A DNA stretch of 28,899 nucleotides from CAZTUH01 sp964620485 (GCA_964620485.1 CAZUGU010000010.1:1-28899), one strand, 5' to 3'. Positions 1-9,613 are shown, counted from the stretch's first letter. Notes: generated by a model not told the origin, from the letters alone. A program made the numbers and translations.

Positions 1-141
1 TTTGGTTGATTGATTAAATAATCCTATAAATTTATATTATGATAATGTTTAAATGTTTGAAAAAATTTATATATTCTATTTTCAATATTATATTTACTTG
101 GATTAAATCGGCAGTTTTTCAGTAAAGTCAATTCTTATTTT
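1..141. repeat. Left arm of 141-bp perfect terminal inverted repeat
   Basis: These 141 bases are the exact reverse complement of 28759-28899. Identity stops at position 142 (g here, where the other arm predicts t). The inner end of this arm carries, in antisense, the last codons and stop of fmt, so the arm corresponds to the region just downstream of fmt. I see no gene inside it. Confidence 0.98.
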
Positions 142-608
142 GAAAATCCTTATTTTTTGTTCCTTATTACTCTAATTATGTATTTAAATTTTATGAAAAA
201 TATAATTAATCTTTAATATATTGAAATATCAAATATAACTTATATTTTTACTAATTTTTTAAATTTTAAATTTGAAAATACATAAAAAACAAGATTTATT
301 GTGAAAATTTGAACATTTTCACAATAAATTCTAATTATTAGAATTCTGGTTAAATATTCATAAACCTATTTCTTATTTTAGTTTCTAAATTTATTTAATA
401 TTTTCTTTTCTGTTTATAACAAATTAATAGTTCGATTGTATAATTAATAATATTCTAATTAAATAATGGAATAACTAGGATTTTTAAATAAAATATTCAT
501 ATAGAATAATTAAATTTTCCATATAATATATCTTGCCTAGAGTAAATATGAGTGTTGAATATTAATAATTAATATTGGTTAACTTGTTAGTATATTTGGA
601 ATAATTAT
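142..608. other. Non-coding spacer before pyrE
   Basis: This is very AT-rich DNA with stops in every frame and no recognisable gene, tRNA or remnant. A short imperfect palindrome occurs near 299-327 (ttgtgaaaat...cattttcacaa). A GGA at 598-600, eight bases before the pyrE ATG, is the only ribosome-binding-like signal. Confidence 0.6.
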
Positions 609-1292
609 ATGTTAACTTCATATCATGCTGATGAATTTGTTCGATTTATTATAAATAAAGGTATATTACGTTTTGGCAGTTTTAAGGTTAAATCTGGTCG
701 ACTAAGTCCATACTTTTTTGATATGGGAAAATTTAATCGAGGTACATCATTAAATTTTCTAGCGAATTCTTATGCTAAAATTTTATTAAATTCTCAAATA
801 AAATTTGACATGTTATTCGGACCTGCATATAAAGGAATACCTTTAGTAGCAGCTATATCTATAACATTAGCATCTCATCATAATGGCTTTGGTTGCTTTT
901 TTGATATTCCATTTGTTTTCAATCGAAAAGAAATAAAAGATCATGGTGAGGGAGGACAACTAGTTGGATTACCATTAAAAGGTAAAATCATTATTATAGA
1001 TGATGTTATTACTGCAGGCACTTCAGTGCATGAATCGATTGAAATTATTCGATCAGCAGGCGCTGAACCAGTTGCAGTATTAGCAGCTATAGACAGAATG
1101 GAACGAACTAATTATTTAAAAAAATTGTCAAAATATTCTGCTGTTGAAGAATTAAAAAAAATTTATGGGATTCCAATTATAAGTATTACATCATTAGCAG
1201 ATATTTTAAGTTTTCTGGGGAAAAATATAAATTTTTCCCCAGAAAACTATCAAAAAATGGTAAGTTATTGCAATAAATACGGGGTTATTTGA
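609..1292 (+). CDS. pyrE: Orotate phosphoribosyltransferase
   Basis: The enzyme transfers ribose-5-phosphate from PRPP to orotate, giving OMP, the penultimate step of UMP synthesis in the cytoplasm. The 227-residue product has the type I phosphoribosyltransferase fold signature. The PRPP-binding loop IIIIDDVITAGTS lies at about residues 127-139, and the mobile catalytic loop FNRKEIKDHGEGG at 104-116 keeps its lysines and histidine. The N-terminal FGSFKVKSGRLSPYF motif is typical of bacterial PyrE. The length is slightly above the 213 residues of the E. coli enzyme. The ATG at 609 is preceded by GGA at a suitable distance. The gene converges on gatB, and its stop codon lies inside a long hairpin shared with gatB. 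No other pyrimidine gene is in the window. Confidence 0.97.
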   Translation: MLTSYHADEFVRFIINKGILRFGSFKVKSGRLSPYFFDMGKFNRGTSLNFLANSYAKILLNSQIKFDMLFGPAYKGIPLVAAISITLASHHNGFGCFFDIPFVFNRKEIKDHGEGGQLVGLPLKGKIIIIDDVITAGTSVHESIEIIRSAGAEPVAVLAAIDRMERTNYLKKLSKYSAVEELKKIYGIPIISITSLADILSFLGKNINFSPENYQKMVSYCNKYGVI

Positions 1293-1343
1293 ACTTCTTA
1301 AAGAGAAATTAAGTATTTAATTTCTCTTTAAGAAGTTCAAATA
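1286..1343. terminator. 27-bp perfect hairpin covering both convergent gene ends
   Basis: Bases 1286-1312 pair perfectly with 1317-1343, leaving a four-base loop (gtat). The stem includes the pyrE stop (1290-1292) and, on the other strand, the gatB stop (1309-1311) and its last ten sense codons. It is placed to act as a bidirectional terminator for convergent transcripts. Neither side is followed by a clean run of T, so a role in 3'-end protection is equally possible. Confidence 0.7.
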
Positions 1344-2769
1344 CTCTCTGAAAATTTATATTTTTTCCTATTTTATTAATAATATGACCCATTAATGAAT
1401 TTAGGACTTTTGTTTTTCCTAAGCGATATTCTTTGATAATAAAAGGGTTTTCAATAATAATTTCATCAATAATTGTTTCAATTAACATGGAGTTTTTGCT
1501 TTGTTTTAAGCAATATGACTCAATAACAGAATCAATTGATTCATTATATTTTCCATGCCATATATCTGAAAAAATCATACGAGCAGAACTGTTAGAAATG
1601 CCTTCATCAGCGATATGATTTATTAATTTAGCTAATGAAGTACTTGATATTGGTATAGGAAAACCAGTATTTCTTCCCTCACGATTTAACATAGTAATTA
1701 CAGGATCAATAATCCAATTAGCACATAATCTATACTGATTTTTGGGTACATATCTAATAACTTCTTCAAAATAATCTGCTATATGATGATTTATAACTAA
1801 TTTTTCTGCTACAGAATACGGTATGTCATATTTAGACATAAAACGTAATCGTTTTTCATCTGGTAATTCAGGCATAGTTAATTTGATATTTTGAATCCAA
1901 TCCGTTGATATGGTCAGCATTGGTAAATCAGGATCAGGAAGATATCGATAATCTTGACTATTTTCTTTGTTTCGCATACTCCTCGTTTCATTTCGGATTG
2001 AATCATATAAACGTGTTTCTTGAATTACAGTATTGCCATTTTCAATCAATTCTATCTGACGACGAGCTTCAAATGAAATTGCACGTTCTAAAAAACGAAA
2101 TGAATTGATATTTTTAATTTCAGTTCGAACGCCGAGTTCATTATCTCCTGATTGACAAACAGATATATTCGCATCGCATCGAAAAGATCCTTCTTGCATA
2201 TTCCCATTACATATATTCAGATACATCACTAAATTACGTAATGTTTTTAAATACTCTAAGGCTTCAGATGTTGAATGAATTTCTGGTTTTGTTACAATCT
2301 CTAAAAGAGGTATGCCTGAACGATTTAAATCTATACCACTTCCTGCCTTACCATTCGAGAGAAAATAATTCTCATGTAAAGATTTACCAGCATCTTCTTC
2401 TAAATGAGCGCGAATTAAATGAACTGTCTTTCTTTTTTTATTTACAATGAAAGATAGTGAACCACCTTTGATTATAGGCAATTCAAATTGACTAATTTGA
2501 TAACCTTTAGGTAGATCAGGATAAAAATAGTGTTTGCGTGAAAATTGTGAATAAGGAGAGATATTTGCTCCAATTGCTAAACCAAAACGTATTGCAGATT
2601 CAACAACTTGTCGATTCATAACTGGTAAGGTACCAGGTAAAGCTAAGTCAATTTCATTAGTTTGTAAATTTGGTTCTGGATTAAAATATGTACTGCTTCC
2701 TGAAAAAATTTTAGATTGAGTAGAAAGTTGTATATGTGTTTCTAAACCAATTGTGATGTTCCATGTCAT
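1309..2769 (-). CDS. gatB: Asp/Glu-tRNA amidotransferase subunit B
   Basis: GatB binds the misacylated Glu-tRNA(Gln) or Asp-tRNA(Asn) and activates it so that GatCAB can amidate it. The 486-residue product opens with the family motif GLETHIQLSTQSKIFSGS. It keeps ALPGTLPVMN and SRKHYFYPDLPKGYQ in the catalytic cradle, and NRSGIPLLEIVTKPE, GSFRCDANIS and RTEIKNINS further on. A helical YqeY-like tail domain fills the last 150 or so residues. The length is normal for the family. It is the last gene of gatC-gatA-gatB, nine bases after gatA, with a GAAG-type ribosome-binding site overlapping the end of gatA. The final codons form one arm of the hairpin shared with pyrE, so the C-terminal sequence is tied to that structure. 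Confidence 0.97.
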   Translation of the reverse strand: MTWNITIGLETHIQLSTQSKIFSGSSTYFNPEPNLQTNEIDLALPGTLPVMNRQVVESAIRFGLAIGANISPYSQFSRKHYFYPDLPKGYQISQFELPIIKGGSLSFIVNKKRKTVHLIRAHLEEDAGKSLHENYFLSNGKAGSGIDLNRSGIPLLEIVTKPEIHSTSEALEYLKTLRNLVMYLNICNGNMQEGSFRCDANISVCQSGDNELGVRTEIKNINSFRFLERAISFEARRQIELIENGNTVIQETRLYDSIRNETRSMRNKENSQDYRYLPDPDLPMLTISTDWIQNIKLTMPELPDEKRLRFMSKYDIPYSVAEKLVINHHIADYFEEVIRYVPKNQYRLCANWIIDPVITMLNREGRNTGFPIPISSTSLAKLINHIADEGISNSSARMIFSDIWHGKYNESIDSVIESYCLKQSKNSMLIETIIDEIIIENPFIIKEYRLGKTKVLNSLMGHIINKIGKNINFQRVFELLKEKLNT

Positions 2770-2778
2770 AATTTTTCT

Positions 2779-4311
2779 TCATTTAGTTACATAATATCGA
2801 TGCCAATCAGTAACAGATTGATAACAATCAGCAATTGCCAAAAGAAAACCTTCCATAAAATAATTTCCAACAATTTGTAAACCGATTGGTCTAGGATACT
2901 GATATAACTTGCTAAATCCGCAAGGTATAGACATTGCCGGTAGACCAGATAAATTACTACCTAATGTATAAATATCATTTAACCAATCAAGTGTCGGATC
3001 CTCATTTTTTTGATTAAGATTTCTATCTACACTTCTAACAACGGGTCCTATTATAATATCACACTGATTTGAAAAAACTTTTTGAAAGTCTTCTGAAATT
3101 AATGTCCTTAATCTCTGGGCTTGCAAATAATATGAAGTATAGTTTTTATGAGACAATACATAGGTACCCATTAGAATACGACGTTTTACTTCTTCACCGA
3201 AACCTTCTGAACGAGATTTAGAAATCATATCTTCTACGCTACTGTAACATTGCGTACGGTATCCGTATCTAATACCATCATAACGGGCTAAATTACTTGC
3301 AGCTTCAGCTGGAGCAATGACATAATATGTAGGAACAACAAACTGAGTATGAGGCAGTGATACTTTTATTATTTTCGAACCAAGTTTTTCCAATTTGATT
3401 AAAGCATTCTCAATTTTACATGCAACATCAGCTGCTAAATTTTCATCGAAATATTCTTTCGGGACACCAATTCGTATTCCACTTAATGGTTTTTTATTAA
3501 ATGTTTTAAAATTCATCTTATTGTAATTAAATTCTGCACGTATACGACCAGTTTCATTTCGAACATTATTACAATATTCCAGACTTGTTGGATCACGTGG
3601 ATCGAAACCACTCATAACATCAAGTAATTCCAATAAATCATAACTACTGTGAGCTAAAGGACCAGCTTGATCCAAGCTTGAGCCAAATGCAACGATTCCA
3701 AATCGTGATACAACTCCATAAGTAGGCTTAATACCACTTATACCACACATAGATGCAGGTAATCGTATTGAACCGCCTGTATCAGTTCCAGTAGCAGCAT
3801 AAATTATGCGTGCTGCTACTGCAGCAGCAGAACCACCAGATGATCCACCAGGTATTGCCTTATTATCCCACGGATTTTTAACTGATCCATATGCAGAGTT
3901 TTCATTGCTAGAACCCATAGCAAATTCATCACAATTGAGTTTTCCTAAAGAGACAGCACCTGCTTGATTTAAGCGTTCTACAACTGTTGCATCAAAAGGA
4001 CTCAAATATCCCTGAAGCATTTTACTGCCTGCAGTGGTATACCAATTACGTGTAACAATCGTATCTTTATGAGCTATAGGTACTCCTGCTAAAGGGCCAG
4101 CAGTACCATTAGCAATAGCTATATCAACTTTTCTAGCCTCAGATAATGTAAATTGCTTATCAACATGTAAGAAGCAATTAAGCTCGTTAAAAGTTTCTAC
4201 ATTATCCAACGCACTTATTGCTAATTCAACTGCACTAATTTTACGATTTTGTAATGCATTTCGAATATCAGAAATTCCATTGAAATTATTGTATATAGGA
4301 GATTCTTTCAT
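2779..4311 (-). CDS. gatA: Asp/Glu-tRNA amidotransferase subunit A
   Basis: GatA is the amidase of the GatCAB complex. It releases ammonia from glutamine and feeds it to GatB. The 510-residue protein has the amidase signature and a complete Ser-cisSer-Lys triad: K82 in AHKDT, S157 in GGSSGGSAAAVAA and S181 in GTDTGGSIRLPAS. I assigned these by comparison with the K79/S154/S178 triad of the Staphylococcus enzyme. Length and motif spacing are normal. The start codon overlaps the gatC stop by four bases (ATGA), and an AGAGAAAG stretch just upstream could serve as ribosome-binding site, so translation is probably coupled to gatC. The presence of this operon implies that the cell makes Gln-tRNA, Asn-tRNA or both by transamidation. 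Confidence 0.97.
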   Translation of the reverse strand: MKESPIYNNFNGISDIRNALQNRKISAVELAISALDNVETFNELNCFLHVDKQFTLSEARKVDIAIANGTAGPLAGVPIAHKDTIVTRNWYTTAGSKMLQGYLSPFDATVVERLNQAGAVSLGKLNCDEFAMGSSNENSAYGSVKNPWDNKAIPGGSSGGSAAAVAARIIYAATGTDTGGSIRLPASMCGISGIKPTYGVVSRFGIVAFGSSLDQAGPLAHSSYDLLELLDVMSGFDPRDPTSLEYCNNVRNETGRIRAEFNYNKMNFKTFNKKPLSGIRIGVPKEYFDENLAADVACKIENALIKLEKLGSKIIKVSLPHTQFVVPTYYVIAPAEAASNLARYDGIRYGYRTQCYSSVEDMISKSRSEGFGEEVKRRILMGTYVLSHKNYTSYYLQAQRLRTLISEDFQKVFSNQCDIIIGPVVRSVDRNLNQKNEDPTLDWLNDIYTLGSNLSGLPAMSIPCGFSKLYQYPRPIGLQIVGNYFMEGFLLAIADCYQSVTDWHRYYVTK

Positions 4312-4625
4312 TTACTTTCTCTGATTATCTTTGGTACTAAAAATAAGTGATTTTTAGTTTCTGGTGCATTATTAAGCATTTTATTACGTTTTTTTTGAGA
4401 ATGTAGTTCAATAACTTGATCTTCACGTAATCGAAGTGAGACTACCATGTCAGCAGAAGTAGGATAATATAATGGTTTAATTCCTGTTGTATCTACTGAC
4501 TGAAGTTTCTTGATAAGAAGTAAAATATTGGAAAGTTCTTTCTGAATACGTTCATATTGTTTGATATCTATGTCTATTTGAGCCAATTGAGCAATATGTT
4601 TTATATCTTCTCGATTAAGTATCAT
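4308..4625 (-). CDS. gatC: Asp/Glu-tRNA amidotransferase subunit C
   Basis: GatC is the small subunit that holds GatA and GatB together. The 105-residue product matches the family in length and pattern. The N-terminal helix contains the usual IKHIAQLAQIDI segment. A second helix runs through ELSNILLLIKKLQSVDT, followed by the conserved G-I-K-P-L-Y-Y-P segment (residues about 49-56) and LREDQV. It leads the gatCAB operon and overlaps gatA by four bases. A GGAC sequence about 11 bases before the ATG is a weak ribosome-binding site. The spacer upstream presumably holds the operon promoter, but I cannot point to a convincing -35/-10 pair in such AT-rich DNA. Confidence 0.93.
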   Translation of the reverse strand: MILNREDIKHIAQLAQIDIDIKQYERIQKELSNILLLIKKLQSVDTTGIKPLYYPTSADMVVSLRLREDQVIELHSQKKRNKMLNNAPETKNHLFLVPKIIRESK

Positions 4626-5400
4626 TTTTAAAAAAGTCCAATATTATTGAAGTTATAATTTTTAATAAATTAAGTTACTTACGTGCATAATTTAAGATGC
4701 ATGATTAACACAATATGTGATTACAATGTGTGATTAGTATAATTAATAAAAAATAAAAATTCCATTTTATAGAATTCTTATAGATATATAGAAATATTAT
4801 TCTAATATTTTCTTATTACTCAATCTTAATTTACTTGATATTTGATATTTTTTAAGTTACTTAGAACTATGTTTCAATAGAATGATAATCAATCTAGCAT
4901 TTCTAATATATTTATCTATATTCATAATATATATGTTTTCTATTTCTAGAATTTAAAGATCTTGAAGTATATGATTACGCAAAAATTATTCAATAATCAG
5001 TAGAATATTAAAATATATTATATTGTATAAAACAAATGGTTAAATTGTTCATTATCTATGATATATTTTTATATTCTGTACATTTTTATTTATATTTCTG
5101 ATTCAGAATAATTTATAGTACTTATAATACAGTCAAAGTTAATTTGATCTATATTTCAATAGGAAATATAATTCCTGAATTCCTATTAGTGGATAGATAA
5201 AGATGAACTTAATAAATATATCGTCAATTATACTAAAAAGAGTTATGAGAGCATTAACTGAAAAACTAAAACTAGAAAAGTTTCTAAAAAATAAATCTAT
5301 AATTTATTTGAAAAACTTTACATAAATTTATATCTTCTCTAAAAGTCTTATCATGAAAAAAATAATTTTAAAAAAATATTAATTTCTAAAGCTAATTTTT

Positions 5401-5436
5401 AAATCAAATAATACTACTAAATCAAATAATACTACT
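5401..5436. repeat. 18-bp perfect tandem duplication
   Basis: The unit aaatcaaataatactact occurs twice head to tail (5401-5418 and 5419-5436) in the gatC-transporter spacer. It is most simply explained by replication slippage. Confidence 0.9.
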
Positions 5437-5583
5437 TAAAATTAAGTATTTATGTATTCTATAGAATACATAAATAAAAGAGAATAAAAGAAGAAGTAAT
5501 TATTTTTTCTGACTGATAGTAAAGCTTTATATAAGCTAAGCTCAACTGATTATTAAGAATATATAATTAGATTATCTATATAT

Positions 5584-5654
5584 TTTTCATATGAACCATT
5601 CTTTCTTAGCTTATAAATAACCCCAAATCTAAGAAAGAATGGTTCATATGAAAA
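5584..5654. terminator. 26-bp perfect hairpin downstream of the anion transporter
   Basis: Bases 5584-5609 are the exact reverse complement of 5629-5654, with a 19-base loop. The structure begins 15 bases beyond the stop of the minus-strand transporter gene, where a terminator is expected. The stem contains catatgaaccattctttctt. A clean T-tract after the stem is lacking. Confidence 0.65.
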
Positions 5655-5669
5655 GCTCAAATTTTAATA

Positions 5670-7223
5670 TCATACTAATCCTAACCATTTCCAATATGTC
5701 ATACTAAAAACTAACATAAGTAAATATCCTATTATAGTAAGTAAAATGCCGACCTTAGCAAACTGTTTCGAATCAAAAGTATTCGTACCTATACAAACCA
5801 TATTTTGTGGTGCATTAATTGGCAATATAAATCCAAAACTTACTGTAAAACCTAAAAGCATTGTTATACCAACACGATTAAAATCACCTGGTAATGTTGT
5901 AAGAACTGAAATTAAAATTGGTAATATTGCTGAAGCTAATGCAGTAGCACTAGCAAATCCTAAGTGAATTACAATCAAGAAAGCACTTAAAACAGCAAAT
6001 ATTGCTATAGGCCCTAAATTATCTAGGCCAGTATACAAAATAACTTGTTCACCAAGCCATTGACCAGCTTCAGTACTTAGTAATGCAGAACCTAGACTAA
6101 TACCAACTCCAAAGATTACTATAGCGCCCCAAGGTATAGATGATTGAACATCTTTCCAGGATATAACACCGATACGTGGCAACATTAGAAGCACTAATCC
6201 AAAATATGTAGTCGAAGATGTATCAAAATTATGTAATTTTCCTTCTGAAGACCAAAAAAACAATAAAAGAGCTGAAACTAACATTAAACGCTTTTGTGGA
6301 GCAGTCATTGAACCTAATTTGAGTAATGCTTTTTTAATTTTCTCTTTACTGTTATTTAGTTCTTCAGCTTTAGGAGGTAATATTTTTAATACAATGCTAA
6401 TGAGAATTATGGACATAATTAAAGACCATGGCGCACCAGCAAGAAACCAATCTAACCATGTGGGACTTTGATGCAAAATATTTTCCATAAAACCAGCAGT
6501 TAGTAAATTTTGCGCAGCAGCAGTTTTTATACCAATATTCCAAATACCGGTTGCTTGTGCAACAATGATCATAATGCCCGCAGCAATATTTGATCGTTTA
6601 TCAACACCAAAAGCAGAAATAATTCCCATCATAATAGGAACTAATGCTGCACTTCTTGCAGTAGCACTTGGTACAAGTAAACTGAGTAGAACAGTAATAA
6701 TAATACTGCCTATCATAATACTTTTTGTACTTGTTCCAATCTTTGTTAACGTTATTAAAGCAATTCGTTTATCTAATCCAGTAAATGTCATAGCTGCAGC
6801 TATGAATAAAGCTCCGGCTACTAAAGCAAGAGCTGAACTGGAAAATCCGGCTAAAGCTATGGTAATAGCTGTAGAGGTACCATATGTTATATTTGGATTT
6901 GCAATAGTAGGCGCTGTTCCTAACAGAAAAGCCATTAATGTAATTATTATTACTGCACTAACTTCATACGAAACAGCCTCTGATATCCATACGATTACAG
7001 CAAAAGCAAGAATAGCAAGCATGCGCTGACCTGCAATGGGTAAATCTGTCGGAAAAGGAATCATTAGTACTCCAATAAGAGCAGAAATACCGAGAATCAA
7101 TCCAATAGAAAATGGAGATTTTTTAGTTACTTCAACAGAAGAAGTTGCATTTGATGTTGTCATATATGTGTCTTCAGATTGTCTATTTTCGTTAAATACC
7201 CAAGCATTATCAATATATTGCAT
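5670..7223 (-). CDS. DASS-family (SLC13-type) dicarboxylate/anion transporter
   Basis: This is a polytopic inner-membrane protein of 517 residues with about 12 hydrophobic segments, organised as the two inverted halves of the divalent anion:sodium symporter family. It probably moves C4-dicarboxylates or related anions between host and symbiont; the substrate cannot be read from sequence. The two family substrate motifs, usually SNT, both read SAT here (S186-A187-T188 in VPSATARSAALVPI and S425-A426-T427 in FASATALASAILPI). The C-terminal PINAPQNM segment (about 468-475) is also typical. The first 35 residues are polar. Met21 (codon at 7161-7163) has a GAAG about ten bases upstream and is a credible alternative start. 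The gene stands alone, with a hairpin just downstream. Confidence 0.88.
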   Translation of the reverse strand: MQYIDNAWVFNENRQSEDTYMTTSNATSSVEVTKKSPFSIGLILGISALIGVLMIPFPTDLPIAGQRMLAILAFAVIVWISEAVSYEVSAVIIITLMAFLLGTAPTIANPNITYGTSTAITIALAGFSSSALALVAGALFIAAAMTFTGLDKRIALITLTKIGTSTKSIMIGSIIITVLLSLLVPSATARSAALVPIMMGIISAFGVDKRSNIAAGIMIIVAQATGIWNIGIKTAAAQNLLTAGFMENILHQSPTWLDWFLAGAPWSLIMSIILISIVLKILPPKAEELNNSKEKIKKALLKLGSMTAPQKRLMLVSALLLFFWSSEGKLHNFDTSSTTYFGLVLLMLPRIGVISWKDVQSSIPWGAIVIFGVGISLGSALLSTEAGQWLGEQVILYTGLDNLGPIAIFAVLSAFLIVIHLGFASATALASAILPILISVLTTLPGDFNRVGITMLLGFTVSFGFILPINAPQNMVCIGTNTFDSKQFAKVGILLTIIGYLLMLVFSMTYWKWLGLV

Positions 7224-7513
7224 ATAATTAGCTGTACTGCTTATTGTTTATTATTCTAATAAAATATCATTTTAACCTCCCTAGAAAATATAAAGAACTA
7301 AGATCTGCAATAAACCAGATATCTGTTCATTGGATAAGAAAAATATGATTATTAAAATAGAGATGCTAATTATATCTGAAATATCATGAAAATTACCAAG
7401 AAAGTACGTTTTTATTAAAAATAATGTACGGTATGCATAAATTATAAGACATCAAATATTTATTTCTTTAAAATTTATAAAATTAATTCTATATTTAACT
7501 TATTTATATAAAA

Positions 7514-8416
7514 TTAGTCTGGAGTAATTATTGTGCCTATATTTTGATCAGTTAACAATTCTAAAAGTAAACAATCTTGAATGCGTCCATCTAAAATATG
7601 AACAAAATCCACTCCTTTATTTGCAGCATACAGTGCTGCAGAAATTTTTGGTAACATTCCTCCGGAAATTGTACTATCTTTAATGAGCTGATCAATTTTT
7701 TTTAGTGATAAATTATTCAATAATTTACCATTTACATCTAATACACCAGGCGTGTTTGTCATGATTAATAATCTTTTTGCATTTAGAGCTTCTGCAATTT
7801 TACCAGCAACTGTGTCTGCATTAATATTATATGCAATACCGTCCTCACCAAAACCAATAGGTGAAATAACAGGAATAAATTGATTAGCTTGCAAAGCTTT
7901 AATAAGTTTGGAATTAATTTTGACAACATCTCCTACAAAACCAATATCAATTGGATCATCTTGTTTATTTTTATTGGTCATCATTTTTTTTTTCGCCTGA
8001 ATCAGTTTTCCATCTTTTCCAGTTAATCCTATTGCATTTCCACCAATTTTATTAATTTCCATAACAATGTCTTGTTGTATCTGTCCTCCCAAAACCCATT
8101 CTACTACTTCCATTGTATCAGAATCAGTTATACGTATACCATGGAAAAAAGTATCTTGTTTTCCAATACGTTTTAGAACAGCATTAATTTGTGGGGCTCC
8201 TCCATGGACAATTATAGGATTCATGCCAATTGATTTGAGGAATACTATATTATATGCAAAACTTCTTTGAAGCTTTTCGTCAATCATTGCATTACCACCA
8301 TATTTGATCACAACAGTCTCACCATATAATCTTTTTATATAAGGTAAGAATTCTGATAAAATGGAAATTTTTTTATTAGGAGTATGTATAGTTATATAAT
8401 CAGAAATATCAGTCAT
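7514..8416 (-). CDS. argB: N-acetylglutamate kinase
   Basis: The enzyme phosphorylates N-acetyl-L-glutamate with ATP, the second step of arginine/ornithine synthesis. The 300-residue protein has the amino-acid-kinase fold signatures: VVIKYGGNAM with the catalytic lysine K38, IVHGGAPQI (69-77) for substrate and phosphate, GLTGKDGK (130-137), NINADTVAGKIAEAL (198-212), and GGMLPK with K257. An extra N-terminal helix (about residues 13-32) precedes the core. That extension marks the hexameric, arginine-inhibited class rather than the short E. coli type, so feedback by arginine is inferred. No other arg gene is in the window. No clear ribosome-binding site precedes the ATG. Confidence 0.96.
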   Translation of the reverse strand: MTDISDYITIHTPNKKISILSEFLPYIKRLYGETVVIKYGGNAMIDEKLQRSFAYNIVFLKSIGMNPIIVHGGAPQINAVLKRIGKQDTFFHGIRITDSDTMEVVEWVLGGQIQQDIVMEINKIGGNAIGLTGKDGKLIQAKKKMMTNKNKQDDPIDIGFVGDVVKINSKLIKALQANQFIPVISPIGFGEDGIAYNINADTVAGKIAEALNAKRLLIMTNTPGVLDVNGKLLNNLSLKKIDQLIKDSTISGGMLPKISAALYAANKGVDFVHILDGRIQDCLLLELLTDQNIGTIITPD

Positions 8417-8594
8417 TGAAGAATAAATTATGTGTGTAAATTAAGGAAATCTATATTTTAATTAGATATGAAAGTAATCTTAAAAAGAAACCATAAATTA
8501 ATGATATGTTATATTTCAATATGAAATTAGCTTGAATATACTTATACTTTTTTTAAAGTAAAATGTAACAATCGATTTTTTATATTTTTTACAA

Positions 8595-9236
8595 CTATAT
8601 TTTATCTGCTATAGATTTATTTAGATCTTCACTACTGTTAATATATTCAAAATATTTCATAACATGATTCACTCCATCGATATTAGCTGTTACTAGAGCA
8701 GCACATCTACCCTCAGTTCTAGTTACAAGACCCATCAAAAAAACAATACCATGATCTACTGTAACTAATATTGTCCCACTTGGAACATATTTTGCATTTA
8801 ACAATGCTGTTCTAACCTTAGATGCTATCCATGCATCACGAGAACGTATACATAGTGTAGCTGTTGATCTAATCTTTATTTGGTTATTTACTGTTATAAC
8901 ATTATCAACTAACTTAGCCAATTGACTAGCCTGTTGTTTTGATATTCTAGTAGAAGCATCACCAGTTAATAGAACATGTCTATTATATGAAGTAACAGTA
9001 ATGCGTGTAATATCATTATTGAGTTCTTTTAAAATCCGATTTTCAATTTTTAGTTCAATACTACTGTCTTCAAGTTGAGTTCCAGTTGTGCGTCGGTCAG
9101 CCATAATTATAGCTGCAGTAACAGCAGCTCCACTAAAAACCATTGGCGTACAAGCAGTCAAGCTTAATATATTGAAAAGACATAAAATGATAAAACCATA
9201 AAATTTAATAGTACTTTTTTGTATTGGAGTTTCCAT
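8595..9236 (-). CDS. dolP: Outer-membrane BON-domain lipoprotein DolP
   Basis: DolP (formerly YraP) is a lipoprotein of the inner leaflet of the outer membrane that supports envelope integrity and BAM function. The 213-residue product has a signal sequence ending in a lipobox, LTAC, with lipidated Cys29. A GTQLEDSSIE segment follows, as in E. coli DolP, and then two BON domains at about 57-124 and 133-202. The second carries the diagnostic VFLMGLVTRTEG. The length is close to the E. coli protein (191). An AGAAG ribosome-binding site precedes the ATG. It lies opposite rsmI, as in many proteobacteria, but the genes that normally stand between them (yraN and diaA/gmhA-like) are missing. Confidence 0.92.
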   Translation of the reverse strand: METPIQKSTIKFYGFIILCLFNILSLTACTPMVFSGAAVTAAIIMADRRTTGTQLEDSSIELKIENRILKELNNDITRITVTSYNRHVLLTGDASTRISKQQASQLAKLVDNVITVNNQIKIRSTATLCIRSRDAWIASKVRTALLNAKYVPSGTILVTVDHGIVFLMGLVTRTEGRCAALVTANIDGVNHVMKYFEYINSSEDLNKSIADKI

Positions 9237-9613
9237 TTTTGGATCTTCTAATAATAAAATACTGTCCTATCATACAATATAAGAATATAAGTGCCTGAAT
9301 CCATCATATCATGTGCATGATATCTTATTTTGCATAATTTAATGCTGATTATTGAACATTGAGTATAAATAATAAATAAATAACAAATATACAAAAATCC
9401 TGTTGATTGAAAGAATTATATCAGTCTAAACAAATATTGACCTAATCAAATGTATGAATTTTCCTGAATTTCTAAAAAAATTCCTTTTGTGTTATATATC
9501 ATAATCATTGTTAGATATAATCATAAGACATAAGAAAATATAAAGCCGATCGGAATAATCTTATCGTAACAAATTCTTAAAAAGAATTTTAAATTTATTT
9601 AAATTCACTTTTA

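Larger units (their letters stand above)
4626..5669. other. 1-kb spacer between gatC and the anion transporter
   Basis: No intact gene is seen. The stretch holds an 18-bp tandem duplication at 5401-5436 and a strong hairpin at 5584-5654. A 40-codon open frame (5203-5325, +) has no recognisable similarity. In free-living relatives, as I recall, mreB lies upstream of gatC in the opposite direction; I find no readable trace of it. Confidence 0.55.

Noticed and set aside
1..141. Terminal inverted repeat as the ends of a giant transposon
   Set aside because: No transposase or recombinase gene lies inside, the contents are core housekeeping genes in ancestral order, and one arm includes the end of fmt.
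5203..5325. 40-codon frame (starts MNLINISSIILKRVM) in the gatC-transporter spacer
   Set aside because: It is lysine- and leucine-rich as expected by chance in A/T-rich DNA, and has no similarity or ribosome-binding site.
6565..7029. 154-codon open frame on the plus strand opposite the anion transporter
   Set aside because: It is antisense to a clear membrane-protein gene. Its composition is the mirror of hydrophobic codons, and it has no recognisable domain.
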